Source: a bacterium (GTDB lineage Bacteria; Bacillota; Clostridia; Oscillospirales; Acutalibacteraceae). Taken from it: a stretch of DNA of 33,328 nt. Positions 14,780 to 22,464 of this stretch are shown in pieces. The notes under the pieces were generated by a model. It did no database searches and was not told where the DNA came from. It was given only the letters and a program-made list of their open reading frames with translations. Location: the NCBI GenBank assembly GCA_020625875.1, contig JAHLAX010000013.1, positions 1-33,328 on the forward strand. Reading direction: 5' to 3'. The first letter of the stretch is position 1. Every line of letters starts with the position of its first letter. The position numbers and the translations under genes are program-made.

Positions 14780-16559
14780 AATACTGCGGCACTCCGTAAC
14801 CAAGAATATACGGGTATGAAATAGCATAGTCATCTGTTGCGACTTTATCGTTGTAGTTGCCCTCAACGGTATATACTCTACCGCCTTCGACTTTTTCTAC
14901 GATAGCTGTATGGTCGGGTGAGCCGTCCAAGCCGTCGTCGGGATAGTCAAAGAAGATAATCATACCCGCCGATGGGGTTTCGCCGCCTTTGAGCCATTGA
15001 CCGCGCGACTTAAACCAATTTGAGCCGTCGCTGCACAGGGCGTATTTCGGTATAATACCATCCTGAATATAGCCGCATTCTTTAGCGCACCACGAAACAA
15101 AGCAAGCGCACCAATCTACACGCGAGGAAAAGCCGTACCAAGACCAGTAAGGCTGTCCGCCTACGTTTCCGACCTGTTCCAACGCTACGGCGACAATTCC
15201 GTCATCAGAAGAATAAGAAATACCGTAAAGCACAGCCGACCACATAGAGCTGTATTCATCGCTTAGTAGCTCCTTGAGGTATTTACGCTGCTCGTCTGTG
15301 AATTTATACTTATCAGCCATTTCAGACGTACTCTTGTGGGTAACGGTTATGTATAGAATTTTCTTTTTCTTCTTCTTTTTCTTTACTACGATATTTCCGT
15401 GTCCGTCGTCCTTTTCCTCTCTGACGGTAACGGTCTTTGTTTTGATTTCGTGCGAGATTGAGTTCATATCCCAAAAAATATCTTTGAGTATACCTTTCTT
15501 GTTTTCGTCCATTGTGCAGACTTCCATAGATTCATCGCCGTTAAGATTAACCTTGACGGCATAAACGGCAAGCACTTCTTTCCATACGGCTCGGCTTCCT
15601 TTCATTTCAAGCTCATCGTGCTTGTTATCGTCCTTAATCTTCTTGATTTTTGCTTCATAGTCGGAATTTATTTCAGAAACGGCGGTCTGCATAGTCATTC
15701 CTGTTCCTGAATCCTCACCCGAAAAGAAGATGCCAAAAACCGACGCTAATATAGCGGCGATTAAAACAATAACGATAATGATTACTACCGCAACCCAACC
15801 TCCCGCGGCGATAGCCGCGATCAGAGCCCTTATGCCTGCGATAATCGCTTTTATAGCGGCGGCTACAGCTTTAGCGGTGGCTTTAGCCGCCTGTGCCGAC
15901 GCTTTCGCGGCAGCCTTCGCCGCTTGCGCTGTTTTCTTGGCGGCTTTAGCGGAAGCCTTTGCGGTTTCCTTTGCGGCTTTCGCCGCCTGTTTTGAGGTTT
16001 TGATTGTAATTTTCGTTCCGCGCTCGGCTGTTTTGATACCGCTTTTAGCGGTCTTGACCGTACTATGCTGTGCGGTCTTTATTGTTTGTTTTCCTGTCGA
16101 TTTAGCCGATTGTTTAATGGGCTGTGAGGTCTTTTGAGCTGTCCGTATGCTGTTCTTGGTATTCTGTGCTTTAGTACGGATATTTTGAGCCGCGCGTTCA
16201 CGCTTGAGCTTTTTTACACCGTCTTTGGCTTTGCCGAGATTTTCCTTTGATTTTTGAATACTATCTTTAGCCTTGCCGAAATTGTCCTTTGCTTTCTGAA
16301 CATTATGTCGTGTACGGTCAATGCTCTTTCTGCCTTGTTTGTCAAACTGTCTGACAGCTGTATAAGCCGCGCTTTTTGTCTTTTGAGATACCTTATCGGT
16401 AGCGTATTCTTCGGGGGAGTTTTCGGGAGTATCAACAGATTTTTCGGCGGTTTCCTTTGAATGAACGGTAGCGTTCTTAATCCGCCTTGTGCCTGCTTTC
16501 GCCCGGTCAAGTGTTTTGATTGTTCCCGCCGCTTTTTCTCTCGTCTTAATATCAGCCAT
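14778..16559 (-). CDS. CHAP-domain peptidoglycan hydrolase of the conjugation module (CD1108-like)
   Basis: 593 residues. The N-terminal 240 residues are Lys/Ala-rich repeats (AKAAKETAKAS, KKTAQAAKAAAKAS) of coiled, strongly basic character. A transmembrane helix lies at about 246-275 (WVAVVIIIVIVLIAAILAS). An exported region of about 170 residues follows, including a run of eight lysines near residue 395. The C-terminal CHAP domain (about 455-593) has the catalytic Cys in VDWCACFVSWC, the His in DHTAIVEKV and a later polar residue in VEGNYND. Proteins of this design lie next to VirB4 in Tn1549/CTn elements and are thought to open the cell wall for the transfer channel. Here a sortase gene and an AAA ATPase gene separate it from virB4. 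An 80-bp decayed copy of part of this gene lies at 1877-1956. Confidence 0.88.
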   Translation of the reverse strand: MADIKTREKAAGTIKTLDRAKAGTRRIKNATVHSKETAEKSVDTPENSPEEYATDKVSQKTKSAAYTAVRQFDKQGRKSIDRTRHNVQKAKDNFGKAKDSIQKSKENLGKAKDGVKKLKRERAAQNIRTKAQNTKNSIRTAQKTSQPIKQSAKSTGKQTIKTAQHSTVKTAKSGIKTAERGTKITIKTSKQAAKAAKETAKASAKAAKKTAQAAKAAAKASAQAAKATAKAVAAAIKAIIAGIRALIAAIAAGGWVAVVIIIVIVLIAAILASVFGIFFSGEDSGTGMTMQTAVSEINSDYEAKIKKIKDDNKHDELEMKGSRAVWKEVLAVYAVKVNLNGDESMEVCTMDENKKGILKDIFWDMNSISHEIKTKTVTVREEKDDGHGNIVVKKKKKKKKILYITVTHKSTSEMADKYKFTDEQRKYLKELLSDEYSSMWSAVLYGISYSSDDGIVAVALEQVGNVGGQPYWSWYGFSSRVDWCACFVSWCAKECGYIQDGIIPKYALCSDGSNWFKSRGQWLKGGETPSAGMIIFFDYPDDGLDGSPDHTAIVEKVEGGRVYTVEGNYNDKVATDDYAISYPYILGYGVPQY

Positions 16560-16562
16560 AAA

Positions 16563-17360
16563 CTACCTCCTGATTAGCTTAGCGACAACTACCATTCTTC
16601 CGTTGTTGTGAGTATATTCACAGGTGGACAGAGTTAAGAGCTTTTCGCCAAACTCGGCGGTTTTGCCTGTATCATAATAGGACAGCTTTTTAATATTTTT
16701 GATATAGCTGTCGTAGTCCTCCGAGCCGTAAGCATTGACAAAATCATAGTACCTATACGCTTTGCTGTCGTTGGTAGAGGTAGCAAAAGCGGCTATGACC
16801 TCGTAATCATTCTTTTGATTAAGCGTATCAAAATGAATAATCTTGTGGCTGTTGTAAAAATCCTTGCTTGCGTATTTTACAAGGTCGGAGAACATAGAGC
16901 CGTCGTTCATATGATGTCCGTAGATTATGAAGTTATCTGACGGACGATTAAGGTCGCAATTATCTTGAAGATAGGGACATCCGTAAATTGAATAGCTTTT
17001 ATCAAAGGCTCGGTAAAGGTAGAAATCGGGCTTGTTCGGCGTGTGCATAACAGGATAGTTAATACGAGTACCGTCAATCCGTATCCAACCTACCATATCG
17101 CTGTTTTTGACGTTGAGCTTTTGGTAGCCTGAATTAGCCTGTGAGTTCAAAAGAATAGGCTTAATACCTTTTGGCGATTTATTATGAGTATCGGGTGCTG
17201 TAGTTTCGTTTTCTGTCGGCTGTTCTACGATAGAAACAAGGTGATTGTATAAATTAGTAGCTCTCTTTGCTTCAAAGTGATGTGATAATACAAAATAGGC
17301 ACTTGTCGCAATAAGCGCGGCAAGTACCATAGCAATTATGATAAATATTATTCTTTTCAT
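16563..17360 (-). CDS. Class B sortase
   Basis: 265 residues from the chosen start. An N-terminal anchor helix (KRIIFIIIAMVLAALIATSA) is followed by the sortase barrel. The catalytic His is in IIYGHHMNDGSMFSDL near residue 147, the Cys in LLTLSTCEY near 245, and the Arg in NNGRMVVVAK. The frame is open to 17411, but the ATG at 17360-17358 has an AAAGGAAAG ribosome site 3-4 nt upstream, and the extra 17 codons run through a hairpin, so I choose the inner start. Sortase B enzymes attach proteins with NPQTN-like signals to the wall. No gene in the window shows a clear sortase B signal, so its substrate is unknown; it may act on pilus or surface proteins of the element or host. It is 3 nt upstream of the CHAP gene and surely co-transcribed. 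Confidence 0.88.
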   Translation of the reverse strand: MKRIIFIIIAMVLAALIATSAYFVLSHHFEAKRATNLYNHLVSIVEQPTENETTAPDTHNKSPKGIKPILLNSQANSGYQKLNVKNSDMVGWIRIDGTRINYPVMHTPNKPDFYLYRAFDKSYSIYGCPYLQDNCDLNRPSDNFIIYGHHMNDGSMFSDLVKYASKDFYNSHKIIHFDTLNQKNDYEVIAAFATSTNDSKAYRYYDFVNAYGSEDYDSYIKNIKKLSYYDTGKTAEFGEKLLTLSTCEYTHNNGRMVVVAKLIRR

Positions 17361-17380
17361 ATCTTTCCTTTCAACTGAAA

Positions 17381-17410
17381 TGGGACAGCTACCTGACGAT
17401 AGTTGTCCCA
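17381..17410 (-). promoter_or_regulatory. Hairpin before the sortase gene
   Basis: TGGGACAGCT (17381-17390) and AGTTGTCCCA (17401-17410) pair over ten positions with one G-T mismatch around a 10-nt loop. On the minus strand only ATTTC follows, so it is a weak terminator at best. It may be an mRNA-stability or partial termination hairpin between the ATPase and sortase genes. Confidence 0.55.
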
Positions 17411-17429
17411 TAATTAATTGTTTTTAGGT

Positions 17430-18650
17430 TTACAAATCATTGTTTAATAAGAAATCCGCAATATGCATTGTTCTAACGCCTTCGTAATTTCCTCCCGCAA
17501 AATCGTTTGCTGTCAGAACATATTTAGGATAATTGTCGCGTATTTCAAGCAATCGTTCATATTCGCGTTTTTCGGTTTTCTCGGAGTTTATCTCCTGTGT
17601 GACCTGAACATAAAGCTTTTCATTCTGTCTTGTCGCAATAAAGTCAATCTCACCCGTTCCGAGCTTTCCGACGTTTACCGTATATCCTCTGCGGCATAAT
17701 TCAAGATATACTACGTTTTCAAGACTTGAAGCGACGGTATCGGAGTTGTATCCCAAAACGCTGTATCGAAACGCTGTATCGGCAAGGTAGAACTTCTCCT
17801 GTGTTTTTAAAAGTTCTTTGCCCTGAATGTCAAAACGGGAGCAGCGATGCAGGATGTATGCCTTTTCGAGCTTTTCAAGATAACTGTAAACAGTTTCATT
17901 ATCAATCTTTCTTTTTTCGGCTTTCAGATAATCTGAAATCGACTTTGCGGAAAAGCTGTTGCCTACGTTATTAAAGGTGAATTTAACAATACGTTCAAGC
18001 TGATCAACCTTTCTTACCTGATTGCGCTTTACAATATCGGAAAAGATAGTTGAGTTATAAATATCCCTAACTATCGTATATATCTCATCATCCGGAATAT
18101 CCTGAGTGTGCGTAGCGGGAAAACCGCCGAGCCTGATGTATCTTTGAAGTTCTGTTTTAGGATTCTCCAACCTGCGATAGCTTGATGTAAAATCCAAGTA
18201 TTCCTCAAACGACAATGTATAAATTCTAAAGCTGACATATCTTCCCGTCAGATAGGTAGAAATCTCCGAGGACATCATTCGTGAGTTTGAACCTGTAACG
18301 AAAATATCAACATCATAATCAGAAGCAAGTGAATTCACTACACGTTCCCATCCGTCAATTTCCTGCACTTCATCGAGAAAAATGTAAGTCCTTGAATCGG
18401 ACAGCTTGCTTACGATGTCATTATACATTTCTTTAGCGGTCATATCCTCATAAAGCATTGAATCGAAACGATAGCTCAATATTCTCTCTTCGGGAATGCT
18501 CCTCTCGGTTTTAAGCTTTTCAATTATCATTTTGAGTATTGTGGATTTACCGCAACGGCGAACTCCTGTGAGGATTTTTACAAAGGGTAAATCAACATAC
18601 GCCATTATTTTTTCTACATATTTCGGTCTGTAAATCATATAAATCGCCAT
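17430..18650 (-). CDS. AAA ATPase with AAA_14 and DUF4143 domains (first copy)
   Basis: 406 residues. Walker A is GVRRCGKST at residues 29-37, Walker B is YIFLDEVQE near 90-97, and the sensor motif VTGSNSRMM is near 118. A winged-helix stretch lies around 240-280 (SAKSISDYLKAEKRKIDNETV). The C-terminal DUF4143 domain has a PD-(D/E)XK-like core, GEIDFIA then LYVQV near 335-352, with Gln where a nuclease would have Glu and no following Lys. Nuclease activity is therefore doubtful. Such ATPases are very common in gut Firmicutes and Bacteroidetes mobile elements; their job is unsettled. The start is either ATG 18650 or the in-frame ATG four codons later. It sits between virB4 and the sortase gene with its own promoter and an elaborate leader, so it looks like an inserted cargo gene. 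Confidence 0.88.
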   Translation of the reverse strand: MAIYMIYRPKYVEKIMAYVDLPFVKILTGVRRCGKSTILKMIIEKLKTERSIPEERILSYRFDSMLYEDMTAKEMYNDIVSKLSDSRTYIFLDEVQEIDGWERVVNSLASDYDVDIFVTGSNSRMMSSEISTYLTGRYVSFRIYTLSFEEYLDFTSSYRRLENPKTELQRYIRLGGFPATHTQDIPDDEIYTIVRDIYNSTIFSDIVKRNQVRKVDQLERIVKFTFNNVGNSFSAKSISDYLKAEKRKIDNETVYSYLEKLEKAYILHRCSRFDIQGKELLKTQEKFYLADTAFRYSVLGYNSDTVASSLENVVYLELCRRGYTVNVGKLGTGEIDFIATRQNEKLYVQVTQEINSEKTEKREYERLLEIRDNYPKYVLTANDFAGGNYEGVRTMHIADFLLNNDL

Positions 18651-18725
18651 AGCCTTTCAGCCCACAAACAGACAATAAAATCCCTACAACCTTACCTGTG
18701 GGCTGATAAGGCGTAAATGGCGATT
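18642..18725 (-). promoter_or_regulatory. Long leader hairpin burying the start of the DUF4143 ATPase gene
   Basis: Three nested perfect arms pair: AATCGCCAT (18642-18650) with ATGGCGATT (18717-18725), GCCTT (18652-18656) with AAGGC (18708-18712), and CAGCCCACA (18658-18666) with TGTGGGCTG (18697-18705). That is 23 base pairs around a 30-nt loop. In the mRNA the 3' side of the stem contains the AAAGG ribosome site and the ATG of the ATPase gene. The 5' side begins at the stop codon of a short leader ORF. Confidence 0.7.
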
Positions 18726-18810
18726 AAGCCATCGCTCGTTGCCGCTTACGGCAAACTGAGCGGGCAATATTAATTTGTTTAGTGTGATTTTTCACACTAA
18801 ACACCTCCAT
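18724..18810 (-). CDS. Possible 28-residue leader peptide
   Basis: A short frame starting at ATG 18810-18808, or at the in-frame GTG 18795-18793 preceded by GGAGG at 8-nt spacing, ends with TAA at 18726-18724. The peptide is MEVFSVKNHTKQIN followed by IARSVCRKRQRAMA. Four different Arg codons (CGC, CGT, CGG, CGA) fall within eight codons, and RKR and RQR fit the Arg/Lys-X-Arg/Lys pattern known from drug-dependent ribosome stalling in erm leaders. Its stop codon sits exactly at the base of the hairpin that covers the next gene's start. No homologue is recognised; the coding call rests on ribosome site, promoter and position. Confidence 0.4.
   Translation of the reverse strand: MEVFSVKNHTKQINIARSVCRKRQRAMA
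18777..18802. repeat. Perfect 11-bp inverted repeat in the leader
   Basis: GTTTAGTGTGA (18777-18787) and TCACACTAAAC (18792-18802) pair perfectly around a 4-nt loop. It covers the alternative GTG start of the leader ORF and lies just after its GGAGG ribosome site. A second, bulged hairpin (TTGCCG 18739-18744 with CGGCAA 18749-18754, outer arms CGCTC and GAGCG) lies within the Arg-rich codons. Confidence 0.7.
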
Positions 18811-18818
18811 ATGTATAT

Positions 18819-18847
18819 AGTATATCGCAAAACTCAAAAAATATCAA
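18819..18847 (-). promoter_or_regulatory. Sigma-A promoter of the DUF4143 ATPase transcript
   Basis: Minus strand: TTGATA (18847-18842), a spacer of exactly 17 nt, then TATACT (18824-18819). Five of six matches in each element. Transcription would begin around 18812, placing the GGAGG site almost at the 5' end of the RNA. Confidence 0.7.
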
Positions 18848-18859
18848 TAGTTTTGCGAT
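18824..18859. promoter_or_regulatory. Perfect dyad overlapping the promoter, probable operator
   Basis: ATCGCAAAACT (18824-18834) and AGTTTTGCGAT (18849-18859) are perfect inverted copies 14 nt apart. One arm sits between the -35 and -10 hexamers and touches the -10; the other lies just upstream of the -35. A repressor bound here would block RNA polymerase. It also lies just after the virB4 stop (18878), so as RNA it could act as a 3' hairpin for virB4. Confidence 0.6.
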
Positions 18860-18877
18860 TATAACCCGAAAAACTTT

Positions 18878-21199
18878 TTATTGATTTTCACCCGGTTTTG
18901 TGGACATAAGCTTGTACATCTTTGTATTGGTCGGGAATTTGTTTATGAACGGTACAAGCGAGCTACCGATTTTCATTAAACCCTGTCCCGCGGGAACGTC
19001 GGTAACGTATTGTATCTGCTCATTTGAAATGTTAAGAAGTTGAGCGAGTTGGTCGCGGTCTTCTTTAGCCTGATTGAGCATAATAACAAATTCAGAGTTC
19101 GCGATCATAGTACGGGCGGTATGGCTCTGTAACAAATCGCCTACGTTCTGTGTGATACCGATAGCAAAAGCTCCGTACTTACGGACGCGCTTCCATAGCT
19201 TGTATAGAAACTCCGCGGAATACTCGTGCAGGAACATAAGATAGATTTCATCAATAAAGATGTAGGTGGTACGTCCTTTTGCTCTGTTGCGGGTAATTCT
19301 GTTGAGAATATTATCAAGAACAACAAGCATACCGATTCTCGTAAGTTGAGTGCCGAGGTCAAGTATATCGTAGCATACAAGACGGTTATCTGTATCAACA
19401 TTTGTTTGCTTGGCGAAGGTGTCAAAGGAGCCGTTGGAGAACAGCTCAATAGCAAGAGCAATATCTCTCGCTTCGGGTTCAGGCTGACGAAGCAGCTCTG
19501 CCCGCAAATCGCTGAGTGTAGGTACTGTTCCTGTGTATCCTCTCTGCTGATAATCTCTGTACACAATCTTAACGCAACGGTCAATAAGGGAGCGTGTGGT
19601 GGCGTTAAGCTCGGTAAACTGTTCGCACAGCGACATAATAAAGTCGGCTTTCTCGATAACAGGATCAGCGCCCTCGCCGTATTCCTTGTTAATATCCATA
19701 GCGTTAATGTGATTTTGAGAGTTTGCGGAAATGTTGATAACCTCTCCGCCGAGCGCTCGCGTCAGCGGGCCGTACTCTCGTTCAGGATCAATGATAAGAA
19801 TATCAGCGTCCGAGGACAGAAACTGAAAGAAAATATCGAACTTAGCCGTAAAGGATTTACCGCCGCCGGATACGCCGAGTACAACCTCGTTACCGTTGAG
19901 AAGCTCACGCCTGTTAGCGAGAATAAGGTTTTTGGATATAACATTAACTCCGAAATACTGTCCGTTATCGTGGAATACGTCCTGTACTCTGAACGGAATA
20001 AATACAGATAAGGATTCTGAAATAAGAGTACGCAGGCTGTCAATCTTTCTAACGCCGAAGGGCATAGCGGTTTTTAAGCCGTCCATCTGCTGATAACGCA
20101 GAGTGGCAAACTGACACATACTCGCGCGAGCTGTTGTAAGGATAGCTTCCGTATCGCTGTCGAGCTGTTCCTTTGTATCAGCCGTGTGTACCAGAGTAAT
20201 AACCGCAAACATCATTCTCTGGTCGCGTTCTGTCAGGTCATCAAGCATTTCACGCATTTCCTTACGCTGCTGTTCCATTTCGTAGGGCACTTCCGCAGAA
20301 TAGTTATTGTTTGTATTCTGCCGCCTTTGCCAATTCGTGATATTTGTTTCAACGCCGAGTAATCTGTTCTCGGCTTCTCTGACAGCTTCATCGGTAGGTA
20401 CGGGAATAACGTCAATAGACATCATAAGATTGCTGTTAAGCTCTGTGAGCTTTGCGACCATATCGTCCTTGACGTAGTTTGCGTATTCACGCAGGAATAA
20501 AACTCTGCCGTAGCGTTCTCCGATTTTGAAATAATCGCTCTCAAACTCAAAGGAATCGGGACAAATGCTGTCCTTAAAGCTGTGTCCTTTCTTGCGTGAG
20601 GATTTAATATCAAAGTGGAAGTCGCTTTCGTGCCCCGCGTTAAAGAAGTCATGAGCGATACGAAGTCGCTCAGACGCGTCAAGCTCTACGAATTTACTGC
20701 CGAGCTTCGCAAATTTAGCGGAAAGCTCCGCTCCGACGCGGGCAAAATATTTACGGGCTTCTTTGATATTGTTTTTACAGATAGTAATAGTAACGTACTT
20801 ATCCTGAATCATAGAATTACTGCCCGTTATTTTGTCCGTAATCATATCGTTATACTCCACGCGATAAATATCGTGAAAGTCGTTGCGCAGAGGTATGAGT
20901 ATTCGTTTTTCAACGTCATCGCGGTTGATACGTCTGTTGTTGACGGTTATCTTTGTTGTAGCCGCGCTGTCAAAGGAGTTGAGAATACTTGAATATGAGA
21001 GGAACATAGTCCTTCTTTCTTCATCGTCCGCTACTGCGTAGTTAATATCGGTAAAGCTGAAAGATTTTGAGTACATATCCTTACCGACCTTGAATATACC
21101 GTCATCATAGACGGTATGAACAGGAATAACGTCCTGCGCGCATTTCGGGATTTTGAATTTCTCTTTATCTCTTTTGAAAAGCTCCCGCAGAGTTTTCAT
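18878..21199 (-). CDS. VirB4-type conjugation ATPase (TrsE/Tn1549 type)
   Basis: 773 residues, normal for Gram-positive VirB4. Walker A is GVSGGGKSFTAK near residue 441, and the Walker B region is DILIIDPEREYGPL near 470. Further conserved stretches are TYIFIDEIYLMF near 640, then ITQNVGDLL and the arginine-rich KLWKRVRKYGA. VirB4 is the energising ATPase at the base of the type IV secretion channel and acts in the cytoplasm against the membrane. Its start overlaps the prgI-like stop by 4 nt. In other elements of this type the CHAP gene follows directly; here an AAA ATPase gene intervenes, which suggests a later insertion. Confidence 0.95.
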   Translation of the reverse strand: MKTLRELFKRDKEKFKIPKCAQDVIPVHTVYDDGIFKVGKDMYSKSFSFTDINYAVADDEERRTMFLSYSSILNSFDSAATTKITVNNRRINRDDVEKRILIPLRNDFHDIYRVEYNDMITDKITGSNSMIQDKYVTITICKNNIKEARKYFARVGAELSAKFAKLGSKFVELDASERLRIAHDFFNAGHESDFHFDIKSSRKKGHSFKDSICPDSFEFESDYFKIGERYGRVLFLREYANYVKDDMVAKLTELNSNLMMSIDVIPVPTDEAVREAENRLLGVETNITNWQRRQNTNNNYSAEVPYEMEQQRKEMREMLDDLTERDQRMMFAVITLVHTADTKEQLDSDTEAILTTARASMCQFATLRYQQMDGLKTAMPFGVRKIDSLRTLISESLSVFIPFRVQDVFHDNGQYFGVNVISKNLILANRRELLNGNEVVLGVSGGGKSFTAKFDIFFQFLSSDADILIIDPEREYGPLTRALGGEVINISANSQNHINAMDINKEYGEGADPVIEKADFIMSLCEQFTELNATTRSLIDRCVKIVYRDYQQRGYTGTVPTLSDLRAELLRQPEPEARDIALAIELFSNGSFDTFAKQTNVDTDNRLVCYDILDLGTQLTRIGMLVVLDNILNRITRNRAKGRTTYIFIDEIYLMFLHEYSAEFLYKLWKRVRKYGAFAIGITQNVGDLLQSHTARTMIANSEFVIMLNQAKEDRDQLAQLLNISNEQIQYVTDVPAGQGLMKIGSSLVPFINKFPTNTKMYKLMSTKPGENQ

Positions 21200-21555
21200 C
21201 TTTTGTATGCCTCCTTTATCTTTTTATCAAATTCAGGCTTCATCAGGTTATAGTAGGTATTGTCAGCCTTGTAGACTAACTTTTTAGGAGTAAGTATTTC
21301 GGATTTGACAAAGGCTACGATAAACTTTTCCAAAGTCATACCGTTATATTTGATAAAGCCAAGAGCCGCAAAAGGAACGGCGCAGATAATGCAAAGCCAA
21401 GATACGACCTCTGTACCCAAAACAGGCTTTAGCAAAAAGAACACTCCGACGGCAACTCCTACGGCAAGGGCTGAAAATATACATTGCCGCAGAGTAAGTC
21501 CGAAAAATACCGCTTCGGAGTATTCCCGTATTTCTTTATTTATTTTTACTTCCAT
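21196..21555 (-). CDS. PrgI family conjugation membrane protein
   Basis: 119 residues. A short N-terminal strand (MEVKINKEIREYSEAVFFGLTL, shown here only for its first half) leads to two close transmembrane helices at about 28-45 and 50-70, then a cytoplasmic tail with the LEKFIVAF segment typical of PrgI. It is the VirB3-like partner of VirB4, and the two genes overlap by 4 nt. Location: inner side of the type IV channel. Confidence 0.9.
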   Translation of the reverse strand: MEVKINKEIREYSEAVFFGLTLRQCIFSALAVGVAVGVFFLLKPVLGTEVVSWLCIICAVPFAALGFIKYNGMTLEKFIVAFVKSEILTPKKLVYKADNTYYNLMKPEFDKKIKEAYKR

Positions 21556-21570
21556 ATAAACATCCTTTCT

Positions 21571-22407
21571 TTAAAGTCCCATCATTTCTCTGACGATACG
21601 TTCAGACATTTTGATTGTGCCGACTAATACAAGCATATTAAAGATAAGCTCTCCTATATATGCCCATACCTGTGTGACCGCCGCCGCGTCGGTATCTACA
21701 TGAGGCGGTGAACCCGCGAACAGCGAAAAGATTACACAGGCAAGCACAATAATCGCACCTTCAAGGCAAACGGCACAGTAGCTCTTTATAAAGCTCTTTC
21801 CAACGTGCTGTGTAGGCTCGCCCGCGAAGGTCGATAAAGGTATCGGCGCTATAGCTGTGTACATATATAGTTTAAAGAATCGTCCGTAAACGGTCATTAT
21901 CATAATCAAGGACAGTACCGTTACAAACAGACCGCCTATAAGCGTAACTGCCCATAGTGGTATACTCTCAAAAAAATTACAGTCCTCAATTGTCTTTATC
22001 AGCGATTTAGGTAAAACAGTCTGGTCGGCTGTACCTAAACCTGATGAATTGATTATTGTACTGATTGCTCCCTGAATAATGGAAAACAGAGTAGTCATAA
22101 GCTCCATACCGTTTGTAATAACAGCTTTAGCGAGAATAAACCGTACAAACAGCTTAACAGCGTGTTCGGGTTTCTTTATCTCCGCAAAGCTGCCGCAGGT
22201 CTTTACCATACCCGCCAAGAAAAACAGTACAAGTAAAGCAAGTCCGACAGCCTGCAAGCCGTCGTTTATGTTTACTATCGCTTTCCATATTCCGCCGCCC
22301 TTGAAGTTTTTGGGCGAGGTCGTTAGTAAGCTCCATATCGTTGTCAGAACATCGTTCCAAGTGTCGAGAGCGTTTTGCAAGTTCTGTACAACCCAGTTGT
22401 CTGACAT
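21571..22407 (-). CDS. VirB6/TrbL-like channel protein of the type IV secretion system
   Basis: 278 residues from the start chosen. It has a soluble N-terminus (MSDNWVVQNLQNALDTW), then six or so hydrophobic helices beginning near residue 50 and ending near 270, with a GRFFKLYMYTAIAPIPLSTFAG loop that is conserved in this family of clostridial elements. The frame extends to 22443, but the ATG at 22407-22405 has an AAAGGAGG ribosome site 6 nt upstream, and the extension crosses a hairpin. It would form part of the DNA and protein passage through the membrane. It lies between the Maff2-like and PrgI genes, the usual place. Confidence 0.88.
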   Translation of the reverse strand: MSDNWVVQNLQNALDTWNDVLTTIWSLLTTSPKNFKGGGIWKAIVNINDGLQAVGLALLVLFFLAGMVKTCGSFAEIKKPEHAVKLFVRFILAKAVITNGMELMTTLFSIIQGAISTIINSSGLGTADQTVLPKSLIKTIEDCNFFESIPLWAVTLIGGLFVTVLSLIMIMTVYGRFFKLYMYTAIAPIPLSTFAGEPTQHVGKSFIKSYCAVCLEGAIIVLACVIFSLFAGSPPHVDTDAAAVTQVWAYIGELIFNMLVLVGTIKMSERIVREMMGL

Positions 22408-22428
22408 AGGTTTCCTCCTTTCAAGATT

Positions 22429-22457
22429 AGGGAGCGCAGACAAAAACTACGCTCCCT
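22429..22457 (-). promoter_or_regulatory. Intergenic hairpin before the VirB6-like gene
   Basis: AGGGAGCG (22429-22436) pairs perfectly with CGCTCCCT (22450-22457) around a 13-nt loop. No U-run follows on the minus strand, so an mRNA-processing or partial termination role is more likely than a full terminator. Confidence 0.55.
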
Positions 22458-22464
22458 GTTAGAT

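Noticed and set aside
15730..16137. Alanine-rich plus-strand frame
   Set aside because: It mirrors the Lys/Ala repeat codons of the CHAP gene; long antisense frames are expected there.
17361..17411. Upstream extension of the sortase frame
   Set aside because: It runs through a hairpin and lacks a ribosome site; the inner ATG has AAAGGAAAG at good spacing and starts the anchor helix.
19226..20011. 261-codon plus-strand frame opposite virB4
   Set aside because: It is antisense to a gene with clear motifs, has no ribosome site, and its translation shows no recognisable domain.
22408..22443. Upstream extension of the VirB6-like frame
   Set aside because: It crosses an intergenic hairpin; the inner ATG has AAAGGAGG just upstream.
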